Notes under the pieces: generated by a model
Told to the model about the DNA's origin: nothing
Databases searched by the model: none
The model's input: the letters and a program-made list of their open reading frames with translations, nothing else
Assembly: GCA_905182405.1 (NCBI GenBank)
Contig: CAJJBQ010000001.1
Span: 1,364,001-1,428,000 of the forward strand
Length of the DNA stretch: 64,000 nt
From: Akkermansiaceae bacterium
Lineage (GTDB): Bacteria > Verrucomicrobiota > Verrucomicrobiia > Verrucomicrobiales > Akkermansiaceae
Reading direction: 5' to 3'
In this document: positions 60,103 to 64,000 of the stretch, piece after piece
How positions within the stretch are numbered: the first letter of the stretch is position 1
Layout of the letters: the number at the start of each line of letters is the position of its first letter
Translations under genes and position numbers: made by a program

Positions 60103-61172
60103 TCTTTCATGGTGATCGACTTGTCTGAGCGGAGGTGTTTTGAGAAAAATTCAGAGACGGTGAGGTTTACCTTGTCGGTGGCCTTACCGAAATTTCCGTG
60201 GCCGCCGTTCGTGATTGTCGTTAGGCTGGAGCTGACTCCGGCCTCGACGAGCTTCTTGTGAAAAGAAACCGACTGAGGATAGGGGACGAGGGCGTCGGCG
60301 GTGCCGTGAACGTTGAGGATGGGCGGGTCATCTTTTGTGATGTGGGTCATCGGTGACGCGCTGCGGGCCTGATTCTTGTTTTTAAGAACAGGGCCGCCAA
60401 TGAGGAGTGACTCGGGAGAATCCGGAGCATTGTGATCCATTGTGCTGGGGTGGTCTCCCATGGTGAGCATTTCCGATGGTCCAAAGAAGTTGACGACACA
60501 GTCCACGCGGCTGCTCTGGTCGAGGTGCTTGCCAATCTTACCCTCGAGTTCTTTGACGTCGCCGGAGGTGCCGAGCATCGCGACGAGATGTCCCCCGGCG
60601 GAGGAGCCCCAGGCCGCGATATTTTCAGGGTCGAGATTGTATTTCTTCGCGTTCGCGCGGATCCAGCGGATGGCGGCCTTGCAGTCGTGAATTTGCGCGG
60701 GCCACTGGGCTTCGTCGGTCAGGCGGTAGGCGATACTGATTCCAGCGTACTCGCCGCTCGAGATGAAGGGGTCCAGACGTCTGAGGCCTGATCGCTTGTC
60801 GCCAGCCCGCCAGGCTCCCCCGTGGATGAAGGCGATGATAGGAAGTGGTTTGCCGTTGGTTGGCTTTTTGGGAAGGTAGAGGTCGAGCGCCTGGCGTGGA
60901 TTGTCATTGGCGGCGTAGGAGAGGTCGGGCGTGCTCGTGATCCTATCGTTCCATTGTGGATTGCGACCGCGCGTGAGGTAGGCTTTGTGCTCCTCTTTGG
61001 AAATCGAGCCATCGCGATCAATGTCGACCTTTGAAAAGTTCCTTCGGGCGGCTTCCGGGAGCTCGGTCTTCGAAAGTTTTCCGTCCTTGTTCTTGTCCCA
61101 AAGATCGAACTGGAGCTGCTGGCCAAAGGCAATGGATGCCGAGGCGAGAAGGATGAATAGACTGATTCTCAT
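60075..61172 (-). CDS. secreted alpha/beta hydrolase with EF-hand pair
   Basis: About 365 residues from ATG 61172 (signal peptide MRISLFILLASASIAFG); an in-frame ATG at 61187 is also possible, while longer readings run through unrelated DNA. After the signal come two EF-hand-like calcium motifs (DLWDKNKDGKLSKTEL and VDIDRDGSISKEEH), then a BD-FAE-type alpha/beta hydrolase: AFIHGGAWRAGD (oxyanion), AAWGSSAGGHLVAML (nucleophile Ser), the acid in VHGTADALVPYP, and a histidine in ITNGGHGNFG. The family includes feruloyl and acetyl esterases of hemicellulose. The EF-hands presumably bind calcium for stability. Confidence 0.85.
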   Translation of the reverse strand: MRISLFILLASASIAFGQQLQFDLWDKNKDGKLSKTELPEAARRNFSKVDIDRDGSISKEEHKAYLTRGRNPQWNDRITSTPDLSYAANDNPRQALDLYLPKKPTNGKPLPIIAFIHGGAWRAGDKRSGLRRLDPFISSGEYAGISIAYRLTDEAQWPAQIHDCKAAIRWIRANAKKYNLDPENIAAWGSSAGGHLVAMLGTSGDVKELEGKIGKHLDQSSRVDCVVNFFGPSEMLTMGDHPSTMDHNAPDSPESLLIGGPVLKNKNQARSASPMTHITKDDPPILNVHGTADALVPYPQSVSFHKKLVEAGVSSSLTTITNGGHGNFGKATDKVNLTVSEFFSKHLRSDKSITMKDQIFEAKTR

Positions 61173-61638
61173 GAGGAATAAAACCATCCGGAGTAGACTT
61201 TGTCGCGGTGTTATTTCCGAAAAAACCGGCATAGTGGAAGGTGAACGATTGGACCTCGAAGACTTGGTTGGCGAATCGCGGGTTCCTGATAAGGGCTGGG
61301 AATGAGATTGCCTGGATACGATGGATATGGAGTGCCTCAAGGCGGTGCCTTGAGTTCCGTGAGGTGCTGTCCTGGATTCGTGGAGGTGCCATTCCCCTTT
61401 CTTAACCTTGGGTGGATTATTTGGACGAGCTTCAATCTGGTGGTGTAGTAAGAGTTTTTTTGCTGCCAGAAATCGCTCTTTGGATCTCAAGAATTCGAGG
61501 CTTGAGGCATTTCCTGACCGCATTAGTTGAACCACGGCGGCGTGCCTCTTCTCCTCAAGTGCCAAATTTTTTTACTGAGGGATGATTTTCTTCCGGGCAG
61601 AGCTCCCGCTCTCACGCTCATGCGTGTGAAGGTCGATC
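61173..61638. other. upstream DNA of the EF-hand hydrolase
   Basis: About 465 bases between the hydrolase and R4. The minus strand is open, but without motifs or a good start. It probably holds the promoter of the hydrolase. Confidence 0.4.
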
Positions 61639-61716
61639 ACTGCTAGGAATTTGCTTTTAGCGGGAGGGTTTTGAAGCCGCCTTTGGACCGGCGGGGAGTG
61701 GGGCGAAAGGGGGTTG
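61639..61716 (+). repeat. dispersed ~70-bp repeat, copy R4
   Basis: Same element: actgctaggaatttgctttt, agcgggagggttttgaag, ccgcctttggaccgg, then gggcgaaagggggttg. The right half differs from R1/R3 by a few bases and indels. Confidence 0.9.
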
Positions 61717-61889
61717 ATCGCGCGCTGCAAGCGGGACAGGCGGATCCGGCTGGACTTGGAGATCGTTGATAGAGTCCTAATCCGTTGTTCATTGCCCTTG
61801 GTGAGTTCCCGGTGGCTGTTTGCGGCGGCCACGGCCTCGAATAGCCGGTTGTCAGCTTTAGCAAGTTGGGCCTTCGCGAGAGCGATGAG

Positions 61890-62165
61890 AGTTTCGGTCG
61901 AAGTGTTGTCACTGATATCACGGTGCTCAAGGATCCTTCCTGGGAGGTGATGCTCAAGGCGATGAATGCCTTTGGGAAAAGACTGAGCAATTCTGAGAAG
62001 ACGAGTCTCTTTTATTACAGTGGGCACGGAGTGCTTCAGGATAAGTTGAACTACCTCATCCCGGCGAAGGCCCAGGTGATGGCGCGGGGGCATTTGAAAA
62101 ATTACGCGCTGCCTTTTGTCTCACCCAAGAAGCAAAATCCTAGCATCCTTAGCGTAAAGCGTTAG
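61890..62165 (+). pseudogene. fragment of a caspase-like (C14) peptidase
   Basis: The frame 61845-62165 contains DITVLKDPSWEVMLKAMNAF, KTSLFYYSGHGVLQDKLNYL and IPAKAQV. YYSGHGVQ-x-NYLIP is the catalytic-His block of bacterial caspase-like peptidases (metacaspase/orthocaspase type). The block with the catalytic cysteine is missing and the frame ends with an unrelated basic stretch. There is no plausible N-terminus. So this is a remnant, not an active protease. Confidence 0.55.
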
Positions 62166-62175
62166 CCTTCTCGCG

Positions 62176-63786
62176 ATGAAACTTGCTTTCCAACTCCCTG
62201 GTACTTTTGTTTCGGCGCTCCTCGCACTTTCTGGTATTCTCTGCGGCGTTGATTTCAATCGATCCACTGGCGATCTCGTCTACGAAGACGGTGAGGGCAG
62301 TACGTTGCCATACCGATTATTTCTTCCAGAAGACTACGATGAGAACGTCGGGTATCCCTTGGTCCTATTCTTTCACGGTGCGGGGGAACGAGGCCGGGAT
62401 AACAAGTTGCAGGCCAATGGGGGGGGGCATATAGAGAATCTTTTCAAGGCAACGCAAGGGACGATTTTTAACGGCCGCTACAAGGCGTTTCTTCTAACGC
62501 CGCAGTGCCCGAGTAATGACCAATGGGTCAACTGGCCGTGGTCCCGGGGTTCATATACAGATGTTGAAGAACCAGAGGAGGGTCGTTCCATGCGCTCCGC
62601 GTTGGCGATCCTCGATCAGGTGATTGCGACCTATCCGGTCGCTATTGATCAGATTTACGTAACGGGGTTGTCGATGGGAGGCTTCGGCACATTGGATTCG
62701 CTACGTCGCCGGCCTGGAAAATTCGCTGCTGCTCTGCCGCTATCAGGCGGGGGAAACAAGAGCCAGGGCGCCTCTTTCAAGGATGTGCCGATCTGGCTCT
62801 ACCATGGCAGCTCCGACACAGAGGTTCCGACCAAGAGTTCGGACGAGATGCAGGATGCCATCGTAGCCGCTGGGGGTTCTATTGAATACACGCGACCGAA
62901 CAGAGGCCACTCAGGTTGGGGGACGTTCTACGATAATCGGACGTATAGCAATGCTGCTGGGCAACCGGTCTTCGAGTGGTTGTTTTCGCAGACGCTTCAA
63001 GGCCCATTGCAACCATTAATCATCACTGAAATAGCAGTGAGCAGAGTCGATGACGACGCTGAAATAACCCTGAGGTGGAACTCGCGACCCCGAACGACCT
63101 ACGTGATCCAGGGGCTTCAAGATAATGGAAGCTGGACTGACCTTCCATTCGCTGTGGAGACTTTGGGAGAAACAACTTCAACCCAATTCCGTATCTCGTC
63201 GGGGATTGAAAACAGTATTTTTAGAGTAAAAGAAGGCCTACCATCTGCCGATCTCCTCGAGGAGTCCAATCTGCGATGGTTAGTACCAGCTGACAATTCA
63301 CTTCACGACGTCTGGAATGCCCGAGTGGAACCAGATGGGGCTGGATTTTCTAATGGGATCGGGCCAGGGGTTGGATTCGAAACTAGGCCGGATGCCTTCG
63401 ATCCACTCATCGACACCTACGTCCTCGATGCGATGCTAAAGCAGAACGCTTCAATCTACCTCCGCTACGAATTCGACCTACCGCCGAATCGAAAATATAC
63501 CGCTCTAGATCTGGGCATGCGCTACGATGATGGATTTATAGCCTATCTCAACGGCACACGAATCGCATCAGAAAATGCTCTCGAGAACAGCGACTGGGAC
63601 GCTCTGGCGACTAGGTCGCACCCTGATTCGAAGGCGATCGAATTCGAAATTTTTAATCTCTCAGAATTCATACATGTTCTACGTCCTGAGGGGAATGTGC
63701 TCGCAATCCAAGGGATGAACACTTCTCTGAGAGGATCAGATTTTCTTATTGAACCGCGGCTGATCGGTGAATTTGGAGGGCTTTAG
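62176..63786 (+). CDS. secreted alpha/beta hydrolase with C-terminal beta domain
   Basis: 536 residues. Signal peptide (MKLAFQLPGTFVSALLALSG, cleaved near LCG), then an alpha/beta hydrolase domain: YPLVLFFHGAGERGRD (oxyanion), YVTGLSMGGFGTLDSL (nucleophile Ser near residue 172), YHGSSDTEVPTKSSD (acid) and RPNRGHSGWGTFYD (His). This pattern fits esterase/PHB-depolymerase-like enzymes. After residue ~290 there is a fibronectin/beta-sandwich-like stretch and then a domain with a repeated beta pattern (YVLDAMLKQNASIYLRYEFD and YDDGFIAYLNGTRIASEN) seen in secreted Verrucomicrobia proteins. Starts 11 bases after the caspase remnant. Confidence 0.83.
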   Translation: MKLAFQLPGTFVSALLALSGILCGVDFNRSTGDLVYEDGEGSTLPYRLFLPEDYDENVGYPLVLFFHGAGERGRDNKLQANGGGHIENLFKATQGTIFNGRYKAFLLTPQCPSNDQWVNWPWSRGSYTDVEEPEEGRSMRSALAILDQVIATYPVAIDQIYVTGLSMGGFGTLDSLRRRPGKFAAALPLSGGGNKSQGASFKDVPIWLYHGSSDTEVPTKSSDEMQDAIVAAGGSIEYTRPNRGHSGWGTFYDNRTYSNAAGQPVFEWLFSQTLQGPLQPLIITEIAVSRVDDDAEITLRWNSRPRTTYVIQGLQDNGSWTDLPFAVETLGETTSTQFRISSGIENSIFRVKEGLPSADLLEESNLRWLVPADNSLHDVWNARVEPDGAGFSNGIGPGVGFETRPDAFDPLIDTYVLDAMLKQNASIYLRYEFDLPPNRKYTALDLGMRYDDGFIAYLNGTRIASENALENSDWDALATRSHPDSKAIEFEIFNLSEFIHVLRPEGNVLAIQGMNTSLRGSDFLIEPRLIGEFGGL

Positions 63787-64000
63787 GAGGAGCTTTTGAT
63801 CCCGAGTTGGATCTTCAGGTAGCCTGGAAATCTCCCCAACTTTCTCAGCCTAATCCGCTCCGGCCTCCGGCCAGCTTTCCTTTCGATTAAAAGGAAATTA
63901 GCTTGCCTAGTTTATTCTCCCACAAAGCTACGCTGACACCCTGCCTTACCTTGAGAAGCCTTCTCGGTTAAAATCCGCGGTGAACTTATGAAGATCCTAA
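63787..64000. other. end of window, no complete gene
   Basis: Nothing recognisable for about 180 bases. A possible start ATGAAGATCC at 63988 may be the first codons of the next gene, which is cut by the window end. Confidence 0.3.

Noticed and set aside
61188..61565. Long N-terminal extension of the EF-hand hydrolase, open to 61565
   Set aside because: The extension lacks any export signal and places a clear signal peptide in the middle, so the start is set at 61172.
61740..61915. Minus-strand open frame with a helical, Ala/Lys/Arg-rich sequence (LIALAKAQLAKADNRLFEAV) next to repeat R4
   Set aside because: It has no start, runs antisense through the caspase remnant and R4, and has no recognised motif. 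It may be a fragment but cannot be named.

Overview
The window looks like chromosome of a Verrucomicrobiota bacterium, probably order Verrucomicrobiales. The markers are a PVC-type PQQ-like/HEAT/cytochrome c protein, a DUF1080 protein, a CE15 glucuronoyl esterase, Gfo/Idh/MocA and DUF1552 sequences, a MurC-MurB fusion, two MoxR-DUF58 loci and many GTG starts with weak Shine-Dalgarno sites. This placement is inference from gene content; no rRNA gene is present.

Layout. 0-9 kb: the end of a peptidoglycan amidase, ispH, a small secreted protein, argD, a membrane protein coupled to a winged-helix regulator, YqgE/AlgH, transketolase and a zinc-ribbon coiled-coil protein. 9-12.4 kb (minus): a CHASE2-like membrane protein with a TRGR-repeat tail and an amgK-murU pair for cell-wall sugar recycling. 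12.4-19.4 kb: extracellular carbon metabolism (heme c/HEAT protein, CE15 esterase, DUF1080 protein), a flavin-reductase-like protein, an IS30 remnant and a methyltransferase. 19.6-28 kb: hemB, then a MoxR-DUF58-BatA(PA14)-VWA operon. 28-31.5 kb (minus): mlaD and mlaF without mlaE, a broken SGNH hydrolase, trpS. 31.6-38.3 kb: a second operon of secreted protein-MoxR-DUF58-transglutaminase. 38.3-53.7 kb: housekeeping genes (nuoA, ruvA, rpsB-tsf, murG-murC/murB, an oxidoreductase, a PerM permease, ribBA-ribH-nusB), a frameshifted secreted gene and an alpha/beta hydrolase.

Downstream of a tRNA-Lys(TTT) at 53.7 kb the character changes. To the end of the window there are three complete secreted alpha/beta hydrolases and a thrombospondin-3-repeat protein, set among pieces of broken genes (IS30 transposase, Sel1-like, DUF1552, caspase-like) and four copies of a ~70-bp dispersed repeat. 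One copy abuts the point where an IS30 transposase gene is cut. This is the least ordinary part of the window and looks like a decaying island next to a tRNA.

Shared themes are cell-envelope synthesis and recycling (amidase, ispH, murG, murC-murB, amgK-murU, Mla parts), envelope MoxR/VWA complexes, and secreted carbohydrate- or ester-active enzymes. I found no CRISPR array, no rRNA, no intact transposase and no recognisable defence system.
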